A DNA stretch of 64,000 nucleotides from Ischnura elegans (GCF_921293095.1 NC_060248.1:17316744-17380743), one strand, 5' to 3'; shown: positions 39,163 through 50,459, counted from the first letter of the stretch. Notes: generated by a model not told the origin, from the letters alone. Made by a program: numbers and translations.

Positions 39163-39598
39163 CCCCAGCAGCAGAGAAGGTTGTCTCAACGTTGTAGCAA
39201 CGTTACAATGAGGAAACATACAAGTTGTCACAACGTTTCTTAAAATTGTCACAACGTTGCACAACGTTGTTTCAACGTTGTCTCAACGTTGAAGTTCCCA
39301 GGAAACAACGTTGTGACAACATTGTCTCAACGTTGTCACAACGTTCTGACAATATTGTCTTACCGTTGTCACAACGTTGTCACAACGTTCTGACAATATT
39401 GTCTTATCGTTGTCACAACGTTCTGACAATTTTGTCTTACCGTTGTCACAACGTTGTTTCCTGGGAACTTCAACGTTGAGACAACGTTGAAACAACGTTG
39501 TGCAACGTTGTGACAATTTTAAGAAACGTTGTGACAACTTGTATGTTTCCTCATTGTAACGTTGCTACAACGTTGAGACAACCTTTCTGCTGCTGGGG
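39163..39598. mobile_element. Near-perfect hairpin MITE built from CAACGTTG words
   Basis: A 436 bp inverted repeat with its centre near 39380. The left half CCCCAGCAGCAG...CAACGTTGT... is mirrored almost exactly in the right half, down to CTGCTGCTGGGG. It is flanked by TA on both sides (39161-39162 and 39599-39600). The sequence is dominated by the palindrome AACGTT at short intervals. The open frames on both strands are mirror images and not genes. As RNA it would fold into one long hairpin. Confidence 0.85.
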
Positions 39599-39600
39599 TA

Positions 39601-41016
39601 GTTAATTTGTCATACAAATTGCTTACATGTTGAGGGCTATGGCCACGATAAAACCAATGTTTCCAATTTTGGAATGCTGAATGAGAATTGACCCAGACAT
39701 GGTCCAAAATCAGCAGAAAAAACAATGGTAATATTTGGAGTAATTTCTCTAAAAATAGGTTGTATCGCATAATGGAAGAGTATAAGCAAATCATAAACAT
39801 CAGTTGAATTCCTAATTCACATTCATATACTTTACATAGAAAAGTATTACAAATGCTAAGAAATTCATTAGTACATTCCAATATTTAAAGCAAGAAATGG
39901 TGACCACTTATTGTACATGAAAGATGGTATAGCTAAAAACGCCCTACATTCACACCATCTTTTCTAATTCACAAAAACTTTTCAAATAGTTTCAGAGTAC
40001 AGAAATGACCTTAGGCTATAAGTATTTAAAAACAAGTTTGTCATGCAAATGAAAACCTGAAATAGCTTTCCTCATTAAAAATTGCTTTTGAAAGAGTCAA
40101 AATAGTGATATTAATCAGTAAAAAGTAATAGCTCAATGTGTAGGTGTATGACTTCATCAAAGTTCAAGTCAAGTTGGAATAGGAACACTACCATAAAAAC
40201 AATTGCATGTGGCCATCAGCTATACAGAGATCACACTTGGACTATCCCAATTGTGTACTCGAGGAATAATGGATATTTTTATCCAATTCCAGAGGTTTAC
40301 AAATGATATTTGTTTTCCCCTGTAGTAAGAAAGGACTAAACATTAATCTTGAGCGAAGTAGAATTGGAAAATGCTAGTATATGTAAAGCCTATAAATGTG
40401 AAATCATATGGCATCTACTCACATAAAAAGTGGTGCGTCTTTAACGTAGAGAGTAGGAATGAAATAACTTATGAGGTGAATACAAAATTTAATAACATTC
40501 TCTTGCTACAAATGAACTTGAATTACAGTAACATTACTTATCATGAGCTAGGAAACAGCTTTAATTAAAATAGGCACTTACTAGCTATTGCATGGTATAA
40601 ATGAGGGAAGAAAGACTTTTCTTCCCTTCTGTTTGCCTTTTGTAGAATCCTTCCAAATCCCTCAAAAGGGTATCAACCGCTGAACCTTTTTGGTTGCTTC
40701 ATCACCACCAAGATGAGTAGACTGTTAAAATTTGTATTAGCCAGATTTTAAATGCATTTTATTGTCATCCATTTTCACAAAGTGGTTTTTTTGAGTGTGT
40801 TTTCCACGCCCAACTCTTGTATAGAAACTAAATTAACTCTGTTTAATTCATTTTCACATTATGCATATCACCATTCAGATCATTCTTTTCTATTGACCAA
40901 GTTTATAATACAATAACCAGTTTTTAGCATTAGAGTAATGTCAAAGCAAAGAGTTTGAAACAAATGAAACTAATGCAATGTGGCCCAAAGATTTTTCTTT
41001 AGTTTTTCAAAGTTTA
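39601..41016. other. Sequence captured inside the 7.2 kb unit, no gene recognised
   Basis: AT-rich sequence without recognisable coding content or element ends. Confidence 0.4.
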
Positions 41017-41483
41017 GGGTCATTCCATGTCAGTTCACCTAGGCCATGGCACCGACTCAGATTTTTATGAAATTTTTGTCACTAGATACTACCACCTATT
41101 TCATTACCCATGCAAAAAATATTTCCTCCCTCACTCTCATGGTTTGCAAGATATGAGGGGTCGAAGCTTGAGATGTTTGCTCAGACGTGGTGGTAGTGGG
41201 ATTTAAATTCCAGTGTGCAGGGCACAAGGTAAAAATTCATAGCTCAGAAACCAAAAATAAACATTTGAATGAAATTTTGACCCATTGTGTATCCAAATAC
41301 GTAGCTTCCTTAGTAATCCCTTTCATCCCCCCTGTATTGCAATGTTAGCCAAAATAATGTCCAAAATTATTAATTAACCGATTTCTTTAGCTCAAAAACT
41401 TTTCTTCGTATTTTAAGAATAATCACGAAAAGGCAGACTAGTTAACTCATCCAATTCTTTTATGAGAGGTAAATATGCACTCC

Positions 41484-42162
41484 TTAACACTTTGAGTGCC
41501 GGCTGCTAAATTTAAAGCCCTACTGAAAAATCCAGCCATTTTTTACTATATTCGTACATTTTTTAAAACATTAGCATCAAAAATATATTTAAATCGATGT
41601 TCATTTCAATAAAAAGGGACTTTTCTCTTCTTTATGAATGAGTTGAATAACATTTATTGCTAATTCTTAAATATATAATTTAACAATGAAACCTACTGTT
41701 TTTGAAAAATAAAAAAGTTGTAACATATGATGTACCACCATAGCATGCATAATAATTTTTTTAATACGCTCAATTTGAACTATTTAAAGCACGGAAATCA
41801 TAAAAAAGCATTGTTCCAAGCAAAGCATTATAAAACCTGGATGACAAAAAGGGTCAATGCACCCTCAACGAACGGTCCATTGGCCCAAAGAATTTTCACA
41901 CTAAGTGGCCTAAGATGAGGTTGCCGGTAGCTGCAGAGGACTTTTCGTCCTCAAGACATAAATTGAACTCTTTTTCCATCGAGCAGTTGATTTTTGAAAG
42001 ACAGAACCCCTAAGCAGTAAACTGGAAAAGTACCACGGACGAAATATTACGGCTTCACGCATACAAAGCCAATTAAATGGAAAGACGTAATATTATGTCC
42101 ATGGCAATCCTCAGAAGGATTAGCAGGACGTAATATTACGTCCATGGCACGCAAAGTGTTAA
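41484..42162. mobile_element. piggyBac-like MITE at TTAA
   Basis: TTAA-CACTTTGAGTGCC on the left and the complement of TTAA-CACTTTGCGTGCC on the right, so a TTAA duplication with nearly identical 13 bp ends. Non-coding. The right part contains repeated GACGTAATATTACGTCC palindromes. Confidence 0.8.
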
Positions 42163-42647
42163 TACTATGAAATAAAAATGGTGGTGTTTTGACTGCCACT
42201 GAGTATTTCAGGTTTTACTTTTTCTGCCTCAGTGAGGGGGATTTGGGACGTGTAATATAAGATAATAAGTATAAGTGTATCCATAGCTTTATGATGATTC
42301 ATTTGAAATAATGGTCAGTAAATCTAAGACCAAACCAGAGCCACAATAGTGAACTTGTTCATATAATTTTATAAGAACAATACTTGTCTTGTGGCAGGTG
42401 AGATGAAAAGAGCCCAAATGGCTTGGAAATGTTCTGTGAAATTATGCTCCTTTCCTGGAATTCACCTATTTTTCAAGAGTTTAGTTTATGGAAAAAATGG
42501 TATCGACTTACATTAGACTCTTACTGTGCATTATAAGAGAAATGAAAATACTAACCTAAATAAAATTATCTAAATAATACACTTCAATCAACTACACTTG
42601 GTTTGTCATTGCTATAACAATGTGACGCTGAAGTTTTCATCTGAACT

Positions 42648-44206
42648 GGGGCCGTATTCTGTATTTCGTCGGTGCCGCACCGGTCGGTTTCCCTTTCAAG
42701 CCCACCGACTGGACATCAAACCGTACCGACAACGGATTCCGCACCGACGACGACACTTTCAGCGATTCTGTAAGGTCGTCGGTTTCAAACCAGTCGGTAC
42801 GGTTCCCCTTCCTTCCCAAACAGGGAAAATCCGAATATATCCGAAGTTTCACGTGTCTCCACCAATGAAAGAAGGGTAAAAACAAGTGAAGACTCATTGG
42901 CACAGTTTGTTGTCGTCATTCTCAATCTTTTTATTTGCGGAAATTACGACTTATTGCTAGATTAAGATAAACGATATTGGATAAGTTGTTGACAATGCTT
43001 ATATAATGTGTGGTAGTAATGCTGTACCTACAGAATCGAAGGAAACAATATTACAGCATCACAATAAAGTTTGTATGTGATGGAGATTGTTGTTGCTGGA
43101 ATGAATTATTGAAACTATCCTTGAGATCGTAGTTTCTTTTTTTAAATATTGGTTCCGTATAATGCTATTTATTCATGATTTGGTAATATAGTTGTCATTA
43201 AGTAAGTTCCGTATAAATGTTATCAACGGAAGGTTATGCCATTGGCACCGTAGCAGACGAAAATAGCATACCATGGAACGTGAACGTAGGATTCAAATGC
43301 AAATGTAATATTAGAGGAACAAGTTAGGAAATTGTTATAAAAATATGGAGCTGGGTGCAATTAAAAGAAGTGTAATGACGAGGAAGTAAATAAATTGTGA
43401 TTGGGTGAAATACATATGTATAAGTTGCGCATTCCAAGTGAGAGAAAATGATAATATTGCGGCAAACCTCATACTTATTAACAAATATCTTCTTTTATCG
43501 TCAAGGGAATCAATGGCTGATGATGAAATGAAATATAGTTGCCCGTTACAAATGAAAGAAACTGATACCGTTGTGGCAAACTTCATACTTAAATAAAAAG
43601 ATCTTATTTCTATGCCGAGAGAAACGCCAAATTGATGATTGAGTGAAATAACAGTCGCCTATTCAGAGTGATATAAAGTGATAACATTGCGGCAAAACTC
43701 ATATATAATCAAAAATATCTTTTTTATGTCAAAGGAGCAAAGAAATGATGATAGAGAGAAATAAAGCCTATTACAAGCGAGTGAAAGTGCGGTAACATAA
43801 ATGAGAGAAAGTCATTATATGTTAGCAAACCTCATTTTTATTAACCATTATCTTATATTTCTGTCAAGGTAATTAATATAGATGATGACAGTGAATTATA
43901 GAGGCGTATTTGAAGGGGCAGAAAAAGATAACATTGGAGAAAACCTCATTATTTACTCGGTGATGAGGTAAAAACAAAATAAAACGTACAATGCGCACCG
44001 GGGAATTCATGAAACCCACTAGTCGGTGGCCGTACCGACACCTCTTTGCTGTCGGTACGGCTACCGACGATCTCCCGTCCTCTCGTCGGTGCCGCACCGA
44101 CCGGGTTCGTACAGAATCGCACGACTTCTTACCGGGAGTCGGTGTGACGTCGCACCCGACGAATCGGTGCCGCACCGATCGGTTTGGAGTTACAGAATAC
44201 GGCCCC
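42648..44206. mobile_element. GGGGCC-ended element with minisatellite core, 1.6 kb
   Basis: Perfect 16 bp inverted ends GGGGCCGTATTCTGTA. Subterminal zones are GC-rich arrays of GTCGGTGCCGCACCG-type palindromes. The central 0.5 kb is a tandem repeat. Target duplication unclear. It is organised like the GGCC-ended element at 34.5-36.9 kb (GGCC start, palindromic GC-rich flanks, AT-rich repeated core). Confidence 0.75.
43450..43960 (+). repeat. Five-copy degenerate tandem repeat, ~115-130 bp period
   Basis: The phrase GATAAxATTGCGGCAAACCTCATA recurs in diverged form at about 43450, 43564, 43680, 43812 and 43927, each followed by an A/T stretch and a (T)GTCAAGG-like word. It forms the core of the GGGGCC-ended element. 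Confidence 0.65.
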
Positions 44207-44628
44207 TGATCCTCTTTGCTCCTATGGGTTCTGGAAGAATGTCTCTTCGATGAAAGAAGCTGACTTTGCACAACACCAGTTCAGCCAGACTCATTTCACT
44301 TTTACGAGTGAAGTGTATTATTTAAATAATTTTATTTAAATTAGTGTTATCATTTACCCCACAATGCACAGTAATAGTCAAATGTACTTTGATACCATTT
44401 TTTTTTCAATAAAATAAACAAACTATAAGCAAATATCTCAAACGATGAGCCACCTCTGGGCAAACATTTCAAACTTCGAACCCTCATATCTTGCAAACTA
44501 TGAGAGTGAGAAAGGAAACATTTTACAAAGGCCATTAAATAGGTGGTAGTAGCAGGCGACAAAAATTTTGTAAAAATCCGAGTCGGTGGGTGTAATTTCG
44601 AAAATTTCCTGGATGAATTGACCCTTTA

Positions 44629-46261
44629 CTAAATTCCAAAATTTTACTGTGCATTCTTATTGACATTCTTCACATTCAATGACTGCGTTGAAGTAGCGTA
44701 CTAAGTTTATAAACTTAACTATTCTCAACAATTACGATTCACGGCGCCATGAGACGAAAACTGTCCTCTGATTAAAATTTCCAGCTAATCAGATATTGTC
44801 GTTGTGCTAAAAACAATGCCTCATTGTTTCGCATTATATATTTCTGTGAAAGCGCGCAGCCTACAGCCTGAAATTTCTACAATAGGCTACAGTTTCTCCA
44901 TTGTAGAGATTCCGGTCTTATAGAATCGCGATTTCACAGTAAACATTAAATTTGATAAAAAGTAAGCTTTGGATTGTAGTGTAATTATAATATCTGATTA
45001 TGATAGTTATTAAAGTTTAAACCCTAGTCTACCAGATATATGCGCAGGCAACACACATTTAAAAAATCCACTTGGTAAAAATAGTTCACAAAAATATGAA
45101 AGTATAAACTCTGCCTAATATGAATCAACACTAAAAAAAATTACAAACCCGTTCGGATGATACCCGTTCGAAGGATCTGGAAGGATTCCCCAAAAGTCAA
45201 ACAAAACACCACAAATTCCGATGGCCATTGATTCGCAGCTCAATGCAAATGATTGCTACTCAATTGGGTTGAGAGTAAAACCAAGAATGAAAATTGATGC
45301 ACGCAAGAAAGTAAACAAAGCCAATACATTATCACATTATCATGCCGGCGGCCATCTTGTATCGATGGCACTTCGATAGATCGACAGTTGTAAAACATGG
45401 GCGGTAGTTTGAAAATCATATCAGAGGATATGAAATACGTGAGAATGAAATTATATCTAACATACCGCTTGCCACCAAAATTTACTCTCCTTGTTGAGAT
45501 ATTTCGCTGTGGCCATAGAAATATCTAACACCGATGAGGAGTGTTTATACTTTTCTTTGTACATCTACATCGTATTCATTGATGTGAAATCCTTTTAGTT
45601 TTTTTTAATTTAAAATGGGTTTATTGTTTATGAGTGTTAATTATTTTCTATTGTCTATCATCTGTGAAGTTACATTTAGGAATATGGTTAATGGGTTCTC
45701 CCGTAAATAAATTTTTGCAGCAGGTATATGATATGACAAATCTGCTATTAATGCGATATAGCATGTCCTCTGCAGGTGTGATGTTTAAGTCTATGCATAG
45801 AGAAAATCATGGCTAGTATGAGTTCACATAGCTCGTAAGTTTTATTCAAGCTTGCATATAGCATTGAAGCCAGAATTAGTTTGTCACAGCAAGTTTGCTG
45901 CAAACTTGCCGCGACAAGGTTGGTCGTCACAAGCTGATGACAACCCAAGGACAAGTACAAGCGTTTGTCGCAAGTTTGCATGCTAACTGTGTCAGCGATC
46001 GTCCTAGGGACAGGGTAGGCCCGGGCCCACCCAAATTAGACAGAAAAATTTAAGAATCGAAGTCCAAAGTTAAACTTCATTTGTGTTTTTTGCGTTCTTT
46101 GCCCAGATGATTTTCGGACTTAGTTTTTTGGCACCTTCGTTGAAAATATTCTAAATGGAATTGAATGACGAAAGTCAATGCATCCCCAAAAAAGCTGTTT
46201 AAAACGCGATTCATGGACTTAAGAAGTTATTAAACCTTAGATTATGGAATTGGAAATCTAA
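44629..46261. other. Sequence captured inside the 7.2 kb unit, no gene recognised
   Basis: Mostly AT-rich. A GCGGCCATCTTGT word (about 45348-45360) matches the YY1/Pho-type consensus but stands alone. At 45.86-45.99 kb there is a run of CAAGTTTG/CAAACTTG palindromic words, and near 46.0 kb a GGGTAGGCCCGGGCCCACCC hAT-like end. No exon recognised. Confidence 0.35.
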
Positions 46262-47402
46262 TAGGCAAATGAAAATATTGCCCACAATGTTGCAAAGTAA
46301 CGTTGCCATTAAACGTTGTCCAAACGTTGCGTCAACGTTAACATTACAGTGCAACATTTGTAACGTTGCTACAACGTTGAGACAACCTTCTCTGCTGCTG
46401 GGGTAGAAAACAAAGAAGCATTAAAACACTCGTCAAGAACCTCGCCGGATTATCTGAACCGGAATACATTTTTTTAAATTACTACTTGTGCATAGTTCAA
46501 ACCAAATGATTGAAATACGTGGATCAACACTATTTAAAATTTAAGGTAATTGTATTCAAGGAACCATTATGTGTAGAAAAACTTACCTCACGCAAGCGGG
46601 AAGACGTTGTCGGGTGCCACTTGTCCCTTCGGCATATTTGAAGCCATTTCGCTCTTCTCTCAGCATTTTGAGGGAAAATAAAATTTTTAAACACGTCCTT
46701 GGTGCTAATGGAGCAATTAGGAGCCGAGCTACAACATATTGTGCCGTATTTCTTCTACAATTAACGGAAAATCTTGCCGAGCAACAGCCGGCCACATTAA
46801 CTTTCACAACGTAAACAACGAGTGCGGAGAAAAAAAAGAGGAATCTGTCTAATAATATGGCGATTGAGCGCAGGAGGCCAGCATAGTACGTTAAGTATAT
46901 TAATTAACAACAAAACATTACCATCAGCGTTCATATTTAAATATGGGTTCCAAAAAGGGTACCGGCATTACAAATACAATTATAGATCGATAATAAATCC
47001 TATCATGAAATGATTATTACCTGAATATTTGTTCAAGAATATTAGAGGCGATGATGACTTCATACTCGTGTAATTCAGCTGTATTTGTACATATGTAAAA
47101 ATACACATGTAATACAACTGTAATACAGCTGTATAAATACATATGTATAATTGGTGTATACGTACAGCTGTATTACATATGTACATTATTTCCACATGTA
47201 GAAATACACGAAAAATACACGTGTAATACAGCTGTATAGATACATATGTATAACTGGTGTATTCTTACAGCTGTATTACATGTGTATCATTTCCACATGT
47301 AAAAATACGCGAGTAATACATGTGTAATACAGCTGTATAGATACATATGTATAACTGGTGTATTCTTACAGCTGTATTACAGAAGTGTGTGTTATCTGGG
47401 CA

Positions 47403-47781
47403 GAGGTCATGACCCCCACCGAAATTTTATCAAAAAGTTTTAATTTTTATTAGATCAATGGTTTTTGTAATCTTGTATGTGATAATCATCACTGTAAACC
47501 TTTTGCATTGAATTATTCACACATTCTCTGCTGTATGTAACATTAATATTTTATAATTATCTATTTAAAACTTCAAGTTGGCTATTTATTTCTTCTCAAT
47601 TGTTAAACTTCTCAAGCTATCTAAAGTTGTTCAATTTCATCTGTTGCTGAGAATAAAATGAAATTTTAGGCCACAAAATGCAAAAAATGGGTATTTAAAA
47701 AAACGTCTCCTGGGGGTATTCCGTACTCCCTGGACCCAGGTCATGACCCCACCCCCCAATATGGTGCTGAATCTGCCCCTG
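47403..47781. mobile_element. Right part of hAT-like element C
   Basis: It continues the element opened at 30647. The right terminus GAATCTGCCCCTG is the complement of CAGGGGCAGATTC and matches the left end CAGTGGCAGATT. Rejoined without the 16.7 kb insertion it would be about 400 bp. Flanks CCTATGGA and CTTTTGGA match at 6 of 8 only if one extra base is allowed, so the duplication is weak. Confidence 0.55.
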
Positions 47782-47899
47782 CTTTTGGATTAGGCTTTAG
47801 CCAGTCCCCCATCCCATCATCACCTTTAAGAATGCTGAAAGCTTTTTTGGTGGTCCTTCAGGTGATCTTGGAGCTCGGGACATATTATCTCCCAAACTA

Positions 47900-48324
47900 C
47901 CCAAGCAGCAGACGATATCCGTTTGATATCTAAATAAGTTGATATGTATATCTAAAACAAGTTGTTAGTACACGATGGATATTTTGAAAATGTTGCATAG
48001 ATATCAAATTTGTTACGCCCACAATGAGTTGTGAAAATAACGTAACATAGATATACTATTTATACCGTGATATTCTTAAGGCCTGTGTCCCACAGTCAAA
48101 TTTGTATCCAAATTTTTGGACCAAAGCTGAAAAAAAAGTTTTATCTCTAGTTCTGGGGATTACCAAAAACATTATAAGCATACCCTTTTTGATGGGACCC
48201 TTGGGCATTTGACCAACATCTGTGTAACATTAATTGGATTAACATGTACATATATTGCAAGAGTGTCATATGTTAACACGAGCAATGTTGTTTGATGATG
48301 TAGGGATATTGATTACCGCTTGGG
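47900..48324. mobile_element. CCCAAGCAGCAG-ended MITE at a TA site
   Basis: CCCAAGCAGCAGACGATATCC-like left end; right end complementary to CCCAAGCGGTAATCAATATCC (near-matching inverted ends). TA flanks at 47898-47899 and 48325-48326. The internal sequence is rich in GATATC/AGATAT words. The first bases differ by a single base from the CCCCAGCAGCAG ends of the 7.2 kb unit, suggesting related transposases. Confidence 0.7.
48077..48135 (+). mobile_element. Truncated relative of the TAA-flanked MITE
   Basis: TAA then GGCCTGTGTCCCACAGTCAA and ATTTGTATCCAAATTTTTGG match the left end of the 17.56-18.71 kb element. The rest is missing. It sits inside the TA-flanked MITE. Confidence 0.6.
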
Positions 48325-48384
48325 TAGAAAACATAAAAAATTATTCTTGGACAAACTGTGCCCAGGATTAACTAACTCTCATCA

Positions 48385-49189
48385 GACCCTTGTGCACCCT
48401 CCACATAAAAAATCCTGAATCCCCTCCTGTTACGGGGTATAAACTTGGAAATACGTGGAATCCCATTTTAAAGACAATTAAAACTGATAGAAATCCTTTT
48501 TCAAAGAATTAGATAAATCTTTTCGGCCGATCAGGAGTAACCTAATTTTTGTAGCTTTTTATAGTTATATCTAAACTTATTTTGATCATTCAAAATTATT
48601 CATTCGCCCGGATGACGATGAACGAGTCACCCGCTGAAACGTGTATTATATACCACGAATTAAACCGGAGGAAATCCCGAGATGATTTCACGCAGACTTG
48701 TATAAGTGCCCACCGCAATTCTCTCATTCGTTTCATTGATGCGATATTAACGCCAACGCTGCAGAAAATTTTCACATTCATGTTCGAAACCTCGCTCAAG
48801 GAAAAGATACACCCTTGCATTACATATCATCGGACTCCACCTCAGGGGTTCAGCTAGGAATTAAGGCTGGGGGTGTTAAGGTGCAGTTAATACCGGGGTG
48901 TGAGGTGGTATGGAATACCCACCAGGATCAGGGGTAGGTGCGAGATTAATAAATTGCCTTTAACTTTTGTACCAACTTTTGTAAAGTTTGAATTAATAAA
49001 TTGCGGAATTTTATGATAAACGATTGAAAATGGCGAGTTTTACGGCTTTCTGTGGGATATTTTATTAATACTTTCACTATTTTATCAGTAATATCAATCC
49101 AATTAAATAAAATGGATTACACTTAAAAATTTCTCTGAGCTCTGGGGGGGGGGTTTATCCCCCAAAACCCCCCCCTCGCTGTGCCACTG
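48385..49189 (+). repeat. Inverted duplication, left arm
   Basis: This segment reappears in reverse orientation at about 51500-52500. Shared blocks include CTCCTGTTACGG, CGGCCGATCAGGAGTAACC, a ~240 bp block (about 48596-48842) and the hAT MITE that follows it. The MITE sits at the same base in both arms, so the segment was duplicated after the MITE had inserted. Confidence 0.75.
48843..49189 (+). mobile_element. hAT-type MITE family A, copy 2
   Basis: Starts CAGGGGTTCAGCTAGGAATT and ends GCTGTGCCACTG. The left flank CTCCACCT corresponds to the duplication AGGTAGAG (complement) of copy 4. The right flank does not match, because this copy belongs to a duplicated segment whose boundary lies here. 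It contains an extra duplicated AATTAATAAATTGC phrase relative to other copies. Confidence 0.75.
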
Positions 49190-49378
49190 ACTCTCATCCC
49201 TCCACAAACTATTATTCCGGTGATTCTTCTCGATTTATGGATAACTCCATTCTTTCCATTCTAAAAACTCAGCTTGAAATCAGCAAGATCATTGGTATGA
49301 GTGCATTGGGGGATAAATGGGGAGTAAGGGGTGTGGGAAGGGGGCCATGGATCGCCTCATTTGGTTTGAAACTCAGCA

Positions 49379-50153
49379 ATGAAAAAATCCAGTTTTGTGG
49401 GGAACCACTTTTTACAACTAATCAGTCCAGGATACAGCAGTGTGGACAACAGGAAGAGAATTTTGTTTACAAAAGAGGCGTTCATGAACAGGAAGGAGCT
49501 TATGAGAGGGCCATTATGTAAGAGTTTAAAGAGGAGCAGTGGGCTCTGTGGGAACTGTGGGGGGGGGGATGAGGGGATAGATCCCCCCCAAAGCCTCAGA
49601 GAAATAAAAAAATATTTAAAACTATTGTCTAGTTTTGACACATAGTAATTACATCTGCTTAAAGTTCAATTTTTAGTGCCAAAATCATGTAAAATTTATT
49701 TCCAGGTGTGTCATTTTTCAAATATTTTACCAGATTTTGGGGGGGGGGGTCACCACCCCAGGCCATCCCATCCCCCCCCATGGCATATTCCTAGTTACGC
49801 CACTGAAGGGGAGGCTATTGAAGACTCTGATCTGGAGTGTGGGGCTTTATGGTGTGGAAATATGGACAATAAAGAAAGAGGATGTGAAAAGATAGGAGGC
49901 CGTTGAGATGCAGGTATGGAGAAAAATGGAGAAGGCGAAGTGGATGGATAGGAGGAGGAACGACAAAGTGCTGGACATGGTGAGTGAGGTGAGAAGGCTT
50001 CTAGATGAGATATAGAGGAGACAGAAGGTATGGATGGAGGGAGTACTGAGAGGAGAGGGGGGTTCCTATGGCGAGGGAGGGATGGAGCGAATACTTAGCC
50101 GGAAGGGGATGTTGAAAACAGTGAATGTTCCAATGAAAAGTGTTAGGGGGTAG
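49379..50153 (+). pseudogene. LINE reverse-transcriptase C-terminal fragment, split by a hAT MITE
   Basis: Before the MITE, the + frame reads S-P-G-Y-S-S-V-D, R-K-R-I and T-K-E-A-F-M-N-R-K-E-L-M. After the MITE it resumes with L-L-K-T-L-I-W-S-V-G-L-Y-G-V-E-I-W-T. It continues to V-W-R-K-M-E-K-A-K-W-M-D-R and V-W-M-E-G-V-L-R-G-E-G. This is the order seen at the C-terminus of arthropod endonuclease/RT LINEs. Removing 49537-49805 and one copy of the 8 bp duplication restores the frame across the insertion; two stops remain in the right part (AGATAG, then GAGATATAG), so the copy is dead. Same group as the fragment at 6.3 kb. Confidence 0.8.
49537..49805 (+). mobile_element. hAT-type MITE family B, complete copy in a LINE
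   Basis: CAGTGGGCTCTGTGGG start, TTACGCCACTG end, flanked by AAGAGGAG (49529-49536) and AAGGGGAG (49806-49813), 7 of 8 identical. It interrupts reverse-transcriptase codons, which confirms both boundaries. It shares the GGATAGATCCCCCC and CTATTGTCTAGT blocks with the fragment at 26136. Confidence 0.85.
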
Positions 50154-50459
50154 CAGTGGCACAGCAAGGGGGAGAGGGGTTTGGGGGATAAAACCCCCCC
50201 CCCAGAGCTCAGAGAAAGTTTTAAGTTTAATCCATTACACTTAATTGGATTAATATTACTTATAGAATAGTGTAAAGATTAATAAAATATCCCTCAGAAG
50301 GCCGTAAAACTCACCATTTTGAACCATTTATCAGAAAATTTTTTCAGGAGAGGGCCTTGCACCTCCCGCTTACCCTGGCGGGTATACCACACCCTCAGAC
50401 ACCCCAGTATTAGTTGTGCCTAAAACCCCCCCTAGCCTTAATTCCTAGCTGCGCCCCTG
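50154..50459 (-). mobile_element. hAT-type MITE family A, copy 3
   Basis: Reverse orientation: CAGTGGCACAGCAAGG at the left, CTAGCTGCGCCCCTG at the right. Flanks GGGGGTAG and GAGGGTAG match at 7 of 8. It lies directly after the recognisable LINE reverse-transcriptase frame and probably inserted into the same LINE. Confidence 0.85.

Larger units (their letters stand above)
41017..44624. mobile_element. GGGTCATTCC element with long inverted repeats
   Basis: The left end GGGTCATTCCATGTCAGTTC and the right end (complement of GGGTCAATTCATCCAGG) open inverted repeats of about 180 bp that share GATTTTTA, CTACCACCTATTT and CACTCTCAT...TTTGCAAGATATGAGGG. TTTA at 41013-41016 and 44625-44628 is the probable target duplication. 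The middle is occupied by a piggyBac-like MITE and by a GGGGCC-ended element. No transposase is visible. Confidence 0.7.
39163..46403. mobile_element. 7.2 kb composite-like unit with CCCCAGCAGCAG ends at a TA site
   Basis: The left end CCCCAGCAGCAGAGAAGG and the right end (its complement) are flanked by TA (39161-39162, 46404-46405). The empty site in copy 1 at about 33190 reads GATGAATAGAAAAC, so the whole 7.2 kb interval is extra relative to copy 1. The first 436 bp form a complete hairpin element of their own. The last ~140 bp carry only a right end, again with AACGTTG words. Between them lies 6.7 kb of other DNA, including nested elements. This could be one long element or two ends of one family that mobilised the DNA between them. 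Confidence 0.65.
34190..47400. mobile_element. Palindrome-rich element P, copy 2 (interrupted twice)
   Basis: Head-to-tail with copy 1, separated only by CA (34188-34189). It begins CCCAGATAACACAAAACATG and ends GTGTGTTATCTGGG. Removing the insertions at 34543-36918 and 39163-46403 leaves about 3.6 kb that follows copy 1 from end to end. The left palindrome array differs from copy 1 by gain or loss of whole words, showing array slippage. Confidence 0.75.

Noticed and set aside
39225-39537. Two nearly identical 84-residue frames on opposite strands
   Set aside because: They are mirror readings of the 436 bp hairpin MITE.
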